From JANOAR01 sp031411235 (GTDB taxonomy: Bacteria > Verrucomicrobiota > Verrucomicrobiia > Verrucomicrobiales > Verrucomicrobiaceae), in NCBI GenBank assembly GCA_031411235.1, contig JANOAR010000270.1, positions 10,037 through 74,036 on the forward strand: 64,000 nucleotides of DNA, in the 5' to 3' direction. Under the pieces are notes generated by a model. It worked only from the letters and a program-made list of their open reading frames with translations, was not told the origin of the DNA and made no database searches. Of this stretch, positions 54,106 through 62,088 are shown one piece after another. The translations under genes were made by a program, and so were the position numbers. Positions within the stretch are counted from its first letter, which is position 1; every line of letters starts with the position of its first letter.

Positions 54106-55149
54106 TCAAGAAATCATCACCTGCACGAACGGCAGTACTTCCAAGTAGAGCGTGGTGCCACCGAGGCGGCTCATCTGCTCGGCGATGAGGCCCGCGTCGT
54201 CGTTCACATCGGCGGGCTGGATATCCTCGCGGCTGCGCTGCGGGCAGCAGACGCTGGCGCGGATGAAGGTGCTGGCGGGGTCGCGGCGAATGGTGAGCGA
54301 GACGGTGGGGCCAGTGAGTTCCAGAGCTTGCAGCGGCGAGCCTGCACTGCCTTCCACGAGGCATAGCGCAATGGGCGGGCAGCCGTCACGAGCGAGGGTC
54401 TGCGAGCTGCATTCTCCGATGCCGCAGCCGAGTTGCTTGGCGATCCACGCGGCGATCATGATGGCACTCATTTTGTTGCCAGGGGCGTGGGTGACGGTGA
54501 GGGCGCTGATGTGGTGCAGCTCCGCGAGTAGCGCCGCATCCTGGCTGGCGCTGGCGAGCGCGGTGCGCATGAAGTGGGAGCGCATCCAACTGAGGTCGCT
54601 AAGGATGAAGCGCGAGGTGCGGCTCGTGCGCGCCTCCAGCAGCCGGGCAAAACTTTGCGCCGGGTCGGCCCACTGGCTGCTGTCGATGATGAGCGAGTCG
54701 ATGACGCTGTAAAGACGCTCGTCGAGACGGGCGGTCAACTCACCCTGCCAGAGGACGATGAGCGGCAAATCGGAGTCGAGATGGCGAAAGATGAGATTGC
54801 GCACTTCATCCGCGCCTGCGCCTTCCAGGATGAAGGAGAGCTGCTCGCAGCAGACAGAGCGCTTGCCCTCATAAAGCTGGCAATGAGCGGTGACCCAAGC
54901 GCGGGGCTGCGCGGGGGAAGCGACAGCTTCATTGAGAATCAGAATGGCGCGGCAGGAATGCTCGCTGGTGAGGTCGCGGAGGAGCTGGGTGTTGCGCTCC
55001 AGCGAGGTGGGGTCCTCGCTGTAAATGACGAAGTTCATCAATGAAGCGCGAGTCTTCCCTGCCTCGTCAGCCCAGAGCGCACGCAGGGCTTTGGTGACTT
55101 GGGGCAAGGGGACTTCCTGGCCGAGCATAGCGGTATCGAGTAGAGGCAT
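54106..55149 (-). CDS. opcA: OpcA-type glucose-6-phosphate dehydrogenase assembly protein
   Basis: A 347-residue protein whose conserved blocks fit the OpcA family: TRASLMNFVIYSEDP near 33-47, then CRAILILNE, then ITAHC-type segment (WVTAHCQLYEGKRSVCCEQL), then DLPLIVLWQGELTARLD and SLIIDSSQW. OpcA helps glucose-6-phosphate dehydrogenase fold or oligomerise in cyanobacteria and actinobacteria, usually beside zwf; no zwf lies within this window. It sits upstream of mutS on the same strand with about 125 bp between them. The name rests on motif order, not on a computed match. Confidence 0.78.
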   Translation of the reverse strand: MPLLDTAMLGQEVPLPQVTKALRALWADEAGKTRASLMNFVIYSEDPTSLERNTQLLRDLTSEHSCRAILILNEAVASPAQPRAWVTAHCQLYEGKRSVCCEQLSFILEGAGADEVRNLIFRHLDSDLPLIVLWQGELTARLDERLYSVIDSLIIDSSQWADPAQSFARLLEARTSRTSRFILSDLSWMRSHFMRTALASASQDAALLAELHHISALTVTHAPGNKMSAIMIAAWIAKQLGCGIGECSSQTLARDGCPPIALCLVEGSAGSPLQALELTGPTVSLTIRRDPASTFIRASVCCPQRSREDIQPADVNDDAGLIAEQMSRLGGTTLYLEVLPFVQVMIS

Positions 55150-55224
55150 CGGGCAAGTAAGGCGGAAATCGTCATTCCTGAAATCCTAATTCCCGAATTC
55201 AGCTTTTGCGTCGATCACTCGCCC

Positions 55225-56064
55225 ATGCTCTGGCATCTTCCTCGCTCCACTCTCGACCTTACGCATCGCGGCCTTGTCATGGGGATTGTCAATGTCACGC
55301 CGGACTCGTTCTCGGATGGGGGGCAGTATTTTGATGCGCAGCAGGCGGTGGAGCACGGGTTAAAGCTTATCGCCGAGGGCGCGGATATTCTCGATGTGGG
55401 TGGTGAATCCACGCGGCCTGGGGCGGTGCCTGTGGGCGAGGAGGAAGAACTGCGGCGGGTGCTGCCGGTGATCGCAGGGTTGCGTGAGCGGACGCAGGTG
55501 GTGATCTCGGTGGATACCTTCAAGCCGCGTGTGGCTGAGGCAGCGATGGCGGCGGGGGCGGATGTGATCAACGACATCAGCGGCTTCCGCGATGGGCGCA
55601 TGGTGGAGGTGGCGGTGGCTACGCGAGCGGGGCTGGTGATGATGCACATGCAGGGCGTGCCACGCACAATGCAGGCTCGTCCCGGCTACACGGATGTGGT
55701 GGCCGAGGTCGCGAGTTTTTTCACTGAGCAGCTCGCGGTGTTGGCGACGGCAGGGGTCAACCCAGAGCGTGTGGTGCTGGATCCTGGCATCGGGTTTGGC
55801 AAGGCGCTGGAGCACAATCTGGCGCTGCTGCGCTCGCTGCCGCAACTGAGTCTGCTAGGCCGTCCGCTGCTGGTCGGGGTGTCGCGCAAGTCGATGATCG
55901 GCCACTTGCTCGGCAGCATGGCGATGGAGGATCGTATGTGGCCTACGGTGGCGCTAACGGCCTACGCACGGGAGCATGGTGCACACCTCGTGCGCGTGCA
56001 TGAGGTGAAGCCCAATGTGGAGGCCATGAGGATGATCGAAGCGGTGATGAAGCCGAAGTCGTGA
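55225..56064 (+). CDS. folP: Dihydropteroate synthase
   Basis: A 279-residue folate enzyme that joins p-aminobenzoate to 6-hydroxymethyl-dihydropterin diphosphate. Landmarks: MGIVNVTPDSFSDGGQY near 19-35, ILDVGGESTRPGA near 55-67, ISVDTFKPRVAEAA, INDISGFRD, MMHMQGVP, then VLDPGIGFGK with the pterin-binding Asp and Lys, and VGVSRKSMIG. The N-terminus is short and normal. It is divergent from opcA with about 75 bp between them and ends 4 bp before the glycyl-tRNA synthetase stop on the other strand. Confidence 0.96.
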   Translation: MLWHLPRSTLDLTHRGLVMGIVNVTPDSFSDGGQYFDAQQAVEHGLKLIAEGADILDVGGESTRPGAVPVGEEEELRRVLPVIAGLRERTQVVISVDTFKPRVAEAAMAAGADVINDISGFRDGRMVEVAVATRAGLVMMHMQGVPRTMQARPGYTDVVAEVASFFTEQLAVLATAGVNPERVVLDPGIGFGKALEHNLALLRSLPQLSLLGRPLLVGVSRKSMIGHLLGSMAMEDRMWPTVALTAYAREHGAHLVRVHEVKPNVEAMRMIEAVMKPKS

Positions 56065-56068
56065 GCGA

Positions 56069-58039
56069 TTACATCCGCGCCAGCAGCCATCCGGCCAGCT
56101 CGGCGATTTTGATGCGATGCTGCACGCCGCCATCGCGCTCGCGCACGGTCACGGTGTCCAGCAGTTCATCACCCTTCTCGCCGAGGGTTTCGAAGTCGAT
56201 GGTCACACCGAAGGGCGTGCCCACCTCATCCTGCCGGGCGTAGCGGCGGCCAATGGCGGCGCTCTCGTCGTAGAAGCAGTTCATGTGCTTCTTCAGCATC
56301 TTGTAAACCTCACGCGCCTTGGCCACGAGGTCGGGCTTGTTCTTCAGCAGCGGGAAGACCCCGCATTTGATCGGTGCGATGCTCGGGTGCAGGCGCAGCA
56401 CGGTGCGCGTCTCGACCTTGCCATTCACGTCGGCTTTTTGTTCCTCGACGAAAGCATTCGCGATCACGGCCAGCGCCATGCGATCCAGGCCGGCGGAGGG
56501 CTCGATGACGTGCGGCACATAGCTGCCCTTGAACAAGCGCTCGAACCACGCGCGCACCTCGGCCTCGGGCTGGGGCGTGCCTTTGGTCTTAGCGGCTTCA
56601 GCAGCGAGGCGCTTCTGGATGTGTGCTTCTTTCTCCGCATCGGTGAGCTTGGCGGCGGCGAGTTTGAGTTCTTCGTCGAAAATTTCCTGCGTCTTGCCGC
56701 TGTGCTTCATGTGCTGGCTCAGGTCGAACTCACCGCGCGCGGCGATGCCTTCCAACTCCTCCTGACCGAAGGGGAATTTGCACAAGATGTCCACACAAGC
56801 GCGGGCGTAGTGGGCGAGGTCATCGGGCGTCTGCCAGTAGTACTCCAGCACGTCGCCAAGGCCGATGCCCTGGTAAAACGCGGTGCGCTGGGCCACCCAG
56901 TAGCGGTGCCACATTTCCCAGCCCCAGTCGCCCTGCGGCTCACTGAGATCGGCTCCGTCGTGCCACGGCGCGACCTTGCCATGAATGATCTCCACGGCCT
57001 CATCGGGCTTGATGAAAAACTCCAGTTCCATCTGCTCGAACTCACGCGAGCGGAAGGTGAAATTCTTCGGCGTGACCTCGTTGCGGAAGGCCTTGCCGAT
57101 CTGGCCGATGCCGAAGGGCACCATGACGCGCGACGAGTCGAACACGTTCTTAAATTGCGCAAAGATCGCCTGGGCCGTCTCAGGCCTCAGGTAGGTCACA
57201 TCGGCCTCGGTCGCGGTGGGGCCGAGGTAGGTGCGCAGCATCAGGTTGAAGGGGCGCGGGTCAGAAAGTTGTGCTCCATTCTCGGCGCTGAATTGGCGAG
57301 AATCTTCGACCTTGATCTTCGTCACTTTGCGCAGGCTTGGCTCAGCTAACCCGCGTAGCTTGTAAAAACTGGTAGCGACCTTATCCGCAGACTGCTGTGG
57401 TTTACCCTCTGGAGCAAGAATGGTGATTGCTTCTTCGCACTCCAAGCGCTGAGGCAGCTTAGCGAGCGCATCAGCAGCCAGCTTGCTAATGGACGGGGCG
57501 ATGGCCTTTGTTTTCTCCTTCAAAAAAGCCCTAAATTCTTCAAGGATCTCAGATGCCACCATCGAACTTGGTTTGAAGTGATCACTCACTGACTCATTGT
57601 GACGAAGCTCGTTTTGGTTCCAGTCTTCGTAGCCAATCCTCGCAGTTTTGTTGGTTTCATCTGCACCTTGATAAGTATAAGCGACACCACTTTGCGGTTC
57701 TACGTGATCGGCACGATAGCGCCTGTTGGTAATTGGGCATTCCACCATCATGTCGGCAAAGGTCTCGACATGGCCGGATGCCTTCCAGATGGCCGGGTGC
57801 ATGAGGATGCTGGCATCGAGGCCGACGACGTCTTCGCGCTCGCGGGTCATGGTGTTCCACCAGGCGCTGCGCAGGTTGCGTTTCAGCTCCGCGCCGAGAG
57901 GGCCGTAGTCCCACACGCCGCCGCAGCCACCGTAGATCTCGCTGCTTTGAAAGATGAAGCCTCGGCGTTTGCACAGGGAGACGATCTTCTCCATGAGCAC
58001 AATGGGATCAAGGGCAGGCGTGGCGGTGGCAGTGGACAT
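56069..58039 (-). CDS. glyQS: Glycyl-tRNA synthetase (alpha2 type) with a large internal insertion
   Basis: 656 residues from the ATG at 58039 (MSTATATPALDPIVLMEKIV), preferred over one 38 codons upstream. Class II motifs: RRGFIFQSSEIYGGCGGVWDYG, motif 2 region FRNEVTPKNFTFRSREFEQM, motif 3 DRMALAVIANAF near the C-terminus, then the anticodon domain (GRRYARQDEVGTPFGVTIDF). It charges tRNA-Gly with glycine. Between RYRADHVE and DPRPFNLMLRTYLGP lie about 145 residues (57266-57700) where relatives usually have about 40. The insertion is mostly helical and its DNA is clearly less GC-rich than its flanks. A second insertion (helical, Lys/Ala-rich) follows HMKHSGKTQ. Catalytic parts look intact. 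Confidence 0.93.
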   Translation of the reverse strand: MSTATATPALDPIVLMEKIVSLCKRRGFIFQSSEIYGGCGGVWDYGPLGAELKRNLRSAWWNTMTREREDVVGLDASILMHPAIWKASGHVETFADMMVECPITNRRYRADHVEPQSGVAYTYQGADETNKTARIGYEDWNQNELRHNESVSDHFKPSSMVASEILEEFRAFLKEKTKAIAPSISKLAADALAKLPQRLECEEAITILAPEGKPQQSADKVATSFYKLRGLAEPSLRKVTKIKVEDSRQFSAENGAQLSDPRPFNLMLRTYLGPTATEADVTYLRPETAQAIFAQFKNVFDSSRVMVPFGIGQIGKAFRNEVTPKNFTFRSREFEQMELEFFIKPDEAVEIIHGKVAPWHDGADLSEPQGDWGWEMWHRYWVAQRTAFYQGIGLGDVLEYYWQTPDDLAHYARACVDILCKFPFGQEELEGIAARGEFDLSQHMKHSGKTQEIFDEELKLAAAKLTDAEKEAHIQKRLAAEAAKTKGTPQPEAEVRAWFERLFKGSYVPHVIEPSAGLDRMALAVIANAFVEEQKADVNGKVETRTVLRLHPSIAPIKCGVFPLLKNKPDLVAKAREVYKMLKKHMNCFYDESAAIGRRYARQDEVGTPFGVTIDFETLGEKGDELLDTVTVRERDGGVQHRIKIAELAGWLLARM

Positions 58040-58157
58040 AGGAGCGAACGATGAGATGGGGGTGGCCGAAAAGGGGCCGTGAAGTAGCGGCAAGCGGGCC
58101 TTTGGCGCAACTGTTTTGAGGTTGGGAAACTTCAGCAGCTCATCCGTAGGCACGCGC

Positions 58158-60410
58158 CTATTTCATCGCGCTGTATGACTTGAGGATGGCCATGTTTTCT
58201 GCCGTGGTTGAGCCCTTGGTCAGATCGTGATGATGCAGGCCATCGGCACCATAGGACAGCCGTTGATTGTCATCGGTGACGGGCGTGACGCCACGCACAT
58301 ACTCCGCCAGTCCTCGCGAAGTGAGCATGACTCCCGCACTCACTTCGGCCTGCGTGGCTGCACGCGCCGGGGTAACAGCTCGCGCAAAGCCCGGCCACGT
58401 CTGCCAGTTCACCTCGCCTTTATTCCCGATGAGGATGCCCTGCTGCAAATGGCCGCTCGCATCGGCGCTCTGTGGGTCAAACCACAGGATGGCATGGGGA
58501 AACACCTGCACAAAAGCAGCGGCCACGGCCCGCGCCTGTGACGGGCTGAGCAGGTGAATGGGAAACCACTGCGCCGCGAATCCATCCTGCCGCAGCCTTT
58601 GGTGAATGAGGGTGTAGAACTCGACGGAATAGAGCGAGTTACTCCCGGCAAAAAAGGGCGGCATCGGCTCCAAGGTGATGACGTCGTAGTCGCTTGGGCT
58701 GCGCCGCATCCAGGCCCGTCCATCCATGACAAACGATGAGACTCGCGGGTCTTTGAGCGCACCGCCATTGGATGCAAACCTATCCGCGAACTGAAACACC
58801 GCAGGATTCAAATCGACAACGGTGAGACTCCTCGGCGCTTCATCCAAGACCGCCCGCACCGTTTGCCCCGAGCCAAAACAAATCACCAGTGCATCCAGCG
58901 GCTGCGGGTGCAGCAGCATCGGCAGGCGACCCATCGCCGCCATGTAGCCCGTGCTATTTCCCACCTCGCCCGTGGCCGCGTAGCCGTCGATGAAGAGCAT
59001 CGTAAACCCCTGCCGCGTGCGCACCACCGAGGTCGTCACATCGGGGCCGTTTTGATGGGCGAGAACCTGGTGCTCGCGACGCACAAACGATGTCGGCCCC
59101 TGCACGCGCTTGGAGCCGATGCCGGAGTCCGCGCCTTGAGCAATGGCAAACGCTATCGCCGCGAGCACGCCCAACTGCACGCGCAGCGCCCAGGTTTGAA
59201 TCGCAGGAATCGCTACCACAACGAGGAGCCCACCCGCACACCACGCCGTCTTCACCGGCCCCAGCCAACCGACCAACCACCAGCCTGCGAGCAGGCTGCC
59301 GACCACGGCACCGAGTGTATTCACCGAGTACAGCCAAGCCCACTGGCGAGGGGTTTCGCGAGCATCCAGCAGGGCCGGCAGGGAGATACCCAGCAACACG
59401 ATGGCTGGCCCCATGGCCAGCGAGGCCGCCGCGATGCGGGCAAACATGCGCCAACCGTAATCACCCCCCGCATTAGACCACAGGTCGAAGCGTTCGATGA
59501 GTGGCGTGCCGAGCCAGATCGCCACCGCAGCCAAGCACAGGATCACGGGCAGCACCGCCCGAGGACGCGTCACCAGCTTGCTAACAAAGGCACCAAGCCC
59601 CAGACCCACGAGGAAACAAAACAGCATCACCGCGAACGAGTCCGAGGTGCTCAGCCATGCGCCTCGCAACAAGCGGAACCACGCCACCTCCAGCGTGAAC
59701 GTCGCAAAGCCCGTCACGGCACAAAAGACCAAGCTCAACGGCAGCGACAACGCAGGCCCTTGGGAACGCGGTGGCGCAGGAGCCGAAGGCATATCAGCGA
59801 GCGCACCCGTCTCCCGCCGCGACAAGGCATAGGCCATCGCTACCACCGAGAGATCGACAGCGAAGATGACCCCACCAGAGCCCACTCGACCCAGGCTAGG
59901 CAGCAGCAACAAAGCCACCAGCAGCGACCCACAAGCCGCGCCCAGCGTATTGGCCGCATAGAGCCTGGAGAGCGGAGTCGCGGCCTGTTTGGCGATGATC
60001 CCGATCAATGGAAACGTGGCCCCCATGAGAAAACACGCAGGCCCCAAAGTTAAGGCCAAAACGAAACCCCCGAAGGAAGTCGCCATGCTCGGCGCAGCGT
60101 GATAAACCCACACATCCAACTGCTCCACGACGCCTGTGCTCAGCCTAGGCAACCAAGCCGCGCAGCCGATGCCCAGCTCTAGGCACGCATAGACTCGCCA
60201 GGGATTGCCCACCCTGCCCTGCGACCACCGCCGCCCCGCCCATAAGGTACCGCTGGCCATGCCCAGCATCACCGTGGCAACCGTGAGTGCCGCCCCCTGG
60301 GCCGAAACCCCGAGCGCGAGCGACAAATCGAGATGCCACAGCACCTGCCATGACAGGGCGGCGGCACCTGCGAGAAAGAGCAAAAGCAAGGGAGCTATTC
60401 TTGAGAACAT
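58158..60410 (-). CDS. Polytopic membrane protein fused to a spermidine-synthase-like domain
   Basis: 750 residues from the ATG at 60410 (MFSRIAPLLLLFLAGAAAL), with AGAGGGT just upstream. About 480 residues form some twelve to fourteen membrane helices, in two similar halves (GFVLALTLGPACFLMGATFPL and IAAASLAMGPAIVLLGISLPAL). The C-terminal 270 residues have a SpeE-like Rossmann fold: LVICFGSGQTVRAVLDEAP, LTVVDLNPAVFQFAD, DGRAWMRRSPSDYDVITLEP. Spermidine synthases have Asp at the catalytic spot of this last motif; here it reads LEPMPP, so aminopropyl transfer is doubtful. Fusions of this kind are frequent in these phyla and are of unknown reaction. It ends 4 bp from the glycyl-tRNA synthetase's longest frame. 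Confidence 0.82.
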   Translation of the reverse strand: MFSRIAPLLLLFLAGAAALSWQVLWHLDLSLALGVSAQGAALTVATVMLGMASGTLWAGRRWSQGRVGNPWRVYACLELGIGCAAWLPRLSTGVVEQLDVWVYHAAPSMATSFGGFVLALTLGPACFLMGATFPLIGIIAKQAATPLSRLYAANTLGAACGSLLVALLLLPSLGRVGSGGVIFAVDLSVVAMAYALSRRETGALADMPSAPAPPRSQGPALSLPLSLVFCAVTGFATFTLEVAWFRLLRGAWLSTSDSFAVMLFCFLVGLGLGAFVSKLVTRPRAVLPVILCLAAVAIWLGTPLIERFDLWSNAGGDYGWRMFARIAAASLAMGPAIVLLGISLPALLDARETPRQWAWLYSVNTLGAVVGSLLAGWWLVGWLGPVKTAWCAGGLLVVVAIPAIQTWALRVQLGVLAAIAFAIAQGADSGIGSKRVQGPTSFVRREHQVLAHQNGPDVTTSVVRTRQGFTMLFIDGYAATGEVGNSTGYMAAMGRLPMLLHPQPLDALVICFGSGQTVRAVLDEAPRSLTVVDLNPAVFQFADRFASNGGALKDPRVSSFVMDGRAWMRRSPSDYDVITLEPMPPFFAGSNSLYSVEFYTLIHQRLRQDGFAAQWFPIHLLSPSQARAVAAAFVQVFPHAILWFDPQSADASGHLQQGILIGNKGEVNWQTWPGFARAVTPARAATQAEVSAGVMLTSRGLAEYVRGVTPVTDDNQRLSYGADGLHHHDLTKGSTTAENMAILKSYSAMK

Positions 60411-60619
60411 ACCCTCTATATCGAACACAGCCCAGGGCATGGCACGCTGAATCAAAGACGGCTGCCACATTTCGCGGCGAGCCACCCGTTTTTCAGGATC
60501 AGCACTGTGTTCCCAATCACGATTGGCCCCGCCTCGTCAGCGCCGCTCGCCCGGAGCGCGGCCTCAGCGCTCAGCTAGCACCCAGGCTCTGTTTCACTTG
60601 CAGTACACCTCGCCCTTCA

Positions 60620-60770
60620 GGCCAAGGCACCTAAACTACTAGAAATTGAAACAAGCCTATTTCATATTTCTATTAGTTCCCTTCAATGAATTTTATTTTT
60701 TCTTTGAGGAAACTAAATCTTGAAATCTCAAGACCGTTTTAATAAAACGCTGCTCGCATGACCCGTGTAA
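60620..60770. other. AT-rich intergenic stretch
   Basis: Between the fusion gene (start 60410) and the repeat arrays there is no supported gene. From about 60640 to 60740 the DNA turns sharply AT-rich (for example ATTTTATTTTTTCTTTGAGG), in contrast to the GC-rich flanks. It may hold a promoter for the genes at 61306 and beyond, or mark the edge of an insertion; no precise motif can be defended. Confidence 0.5.
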
Positions 60771-60820
60771 TTCCATTTACCCACGATAAACCCATGAGCA
60801 CAGCCTCGCTCAACGAGCAC

Positions 60821-60890
60821 GGGGCACGGGGCACGGGGCACGGGGCACGGGGCACGGGGCACGGGGCACGGGGCACGGGGCACGGGGCAC
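60821..60890. repeat. Ten perfect tandem copies of GGGGCAC
   Basis: The 7-nt unit GGGGCAC repeats ten times with no mismatch over exactly 70 nt, preceded by a partial unit (GAGCAC). Copies touch each other, so this is a microsatellite-like array and not a CRISPR. Confidence 0.98.
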
Positions 60891-60988
60891 GGAAAAACGT
60901 CTGGTAAAGCCAGCGTCGTCCAGCCCGCATTCGCGACTTTGCAGCCGATCCATTTCGCGCAGCCAAAGCGGGCACTCGCGCTTCAGAG

Positions 60989-61230
60989 CCACCTCTGCGC
61001 ACGGCAAAACAATCGCCTCGCACAACGAAGCAATTGCGCCTCACGACCAAACAATCGCGTCGCAAGGCCAAACAATGGCGTCGCAACAGCAAGCAACGAC
61101 AGCGCAAGGCCTAGCAATCGCCGCACCTCGCCCAGCAATAGCCCCTCATCATGCGGCAGAGACAGCTCGACGCCCAGCAATGCTCGCTCACGGCCCAGCA
61201 ATGGCGTCGCAAGGCCAAGCAATCGCGCCT
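60989..61230. repeat. Degenerate 21-nt tandem repeat in strict phase
   Basis: The core CAAT (or close variant) recurs at 61010, 61031, 61052, 61073, 61094, 61115, 61136, 61178, 61199 and 61220: always 21 nt apart, with one 42-nt step that hides a degenerate unit. A typical unit is AAACAATCGCGTCGCAAGGC plus C. One plus-strand frame gives heptapeptides such as DQTIASQ, GQTMASQ, RPAIAPH and stays open from 60790 to 61275, but has no convincing start. Confidence 0.88.
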
Positions 61231-61251
61231 TTGACCCAAAATCACCCCTCC

Positions 61252-61305
61252 AAGTCTCCTCTGCTCCCTCTCTGAAAGTCTCCCCCTCTCCAAGTCTCCC
61301 CTCCC
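61252..61305 (+). repeat. Pyrimidine-rich leader repeat before the 238-residue protein
   Basis: AAGTCT begins units at 61252, 61276 and 61292 (steps of 24 and 16 nt), each followed by C/T-rich sequence such as AAGTCTCCCCCTCTCC, and runs directly into the ATG at 61306. No Shine-Dalgarno is present on the plus strand. Confidence 0.8.
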
Positions 61306-62022
61306 ATGAACGCTACCTTCACCAACCGCCTCGACTCCTTCCGCACCACCCTCGCTTACCTCGGCCAGCCAGGAAATACTGCCCTGTGGCATGATAAAGC
61401 CCCGGCTCGATTCACCCAACGCGTCACCGACGCCACCGCAGCGGTCACCGCCCTCGCCAGTTTTTGCCAGCAGCAGACCAGCGTCATCACGGGCAACGCC
61501 ACTGACAAAGACCGTGAGCAGGCCGAGCTGGAATATGCGGCGTATCGCCTAGGTAACGCCGTCGCCGAGTGCTGCCGCGCCACGGGCAACGAAACCGACG
61601 CCGCGAAAGCCGACTTCAGCCTCACCCGCTGGCAGCGCATGAGGGATGCCACCCTCTTGCTGAATGCCCAGGAGGTTATCCGCCTCGCCCAGGGACTCAG
61701 CGCCGGAGCGAAAAAAGCCACCGCCACCGCCTGCGGCATCACCCCCGAGCGCATCGCCGCCACAGTCAAAGAGGCTGCCGACTTTGAAGCCCTCATCGCA
61801 AGCCCTCAGCAAGCCATCGCCGCTCGCAAAGCTTACACTGGCCTGCTGCGCGACCGCTTCAACGCCGTCGAAGCCATCTTCACCAGCCTGGACAACCTCA
61901 TCGACCAGTTCCCCAGCCTCACCTTCGTCGAAGGTTACAAAGCTAGCCGCCTCACCCGCGACCTCGGCCACGGCCCAGGCAACGCCACCCCCGCGCCTCC
62001 AGCCGCCCCAGTGGTAAAATGA
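61306..62022 (+). CDS. Unknown helical protein of the repeat locus
   Basis: A 238-residue protein with no signal peptide or membrane helix. It reads as mostly alpha-helical: FTNRLDSFRTTLAYLGQPGN, DKDREQAELEYAAYRLGNAV, TRWQRMRDATLLLNAQEVIR, AARKAYTGLLRDRFNAVEAI, with a Pro/Ala-rich tail. I do not recognise a characterised family and see no catalytic motif. It sits between two copies of the same pyrimidine-rich leader repeat, downstream of the 7-nt and 21-nt arrays and directly upstream of the TSP3-type secreted gene. That layout suggests a conserved unit, possibly with the 238-residue protein acting in the cytoplasm on behalf of the secreted one; this is a guess. Confidence 0.75.
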   Translation: MNATFTNRLDSFRTTLAYLGQPGNTALWHDKAPARFTQRVTDATAAVTALASFCQQQTSVITGNATDKDREQAELEYAAYRLGNAVAECCRATGNETDAAKADFSLTRWQRMRDATLLLNAQEVIRLAQGLSAGAKKATATACGITPERIAATVKEAADFEALIASPQQAIAARKAYTGLLRDRFNAVEAIFTSLDNLIDQFPSLTFVEGYKASRLTRDLGHGPGNATPAPPAAPVVK

Positions 62023-62029
62023 CCCCACC

Positions 62030-62088
62030 CAGTCTCCCTCTCTCCAAGTCTCCTCTTCTCAAAGTCTCCCCCTCTGAAAGTCTTCCCC
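62030..62088 (+). repeat. Pyrimidine-rich 16-nt leader repeat before the TSP3 gene
   Basis: Units start at 62030 (CAGTCT), 62046, 62062 and 62078 (AAGTCT), spaced exactly 16 nt, for example AAGTCTCCCCCTCTGA, and run into the ATG at 62089. It is the same motif as the leader at 61252-61305. Confidence 0.88.

Noticed and set aside
56117..57349. 410-codon plus-strand frame opposite glycyl-tRNA synthetase
   Set aside because: The minus strand carries unmistakable class II synthetase motifs here; the plus frame is a mirror with no family features.
58863..60053. 396-codon plus-strand frame
   Set aside because: Arg/His/Gln-rich shadow of the membrane-protein gene on the other strand.
60739..61107. 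Cys/Arg-rich minus-strand frame (122 codons) over both repeat arrays
   Set aside because: All frames are open because the repeats lack T-rich stop codons; it crosses from one array type to the other and has no signal or conserved start.
60821..61230. Repeat arrays considered as CRISPR
   Set aside because: Units are contiguous without unique spacers, only 7 or 21 nt long, and no cas gene is near.
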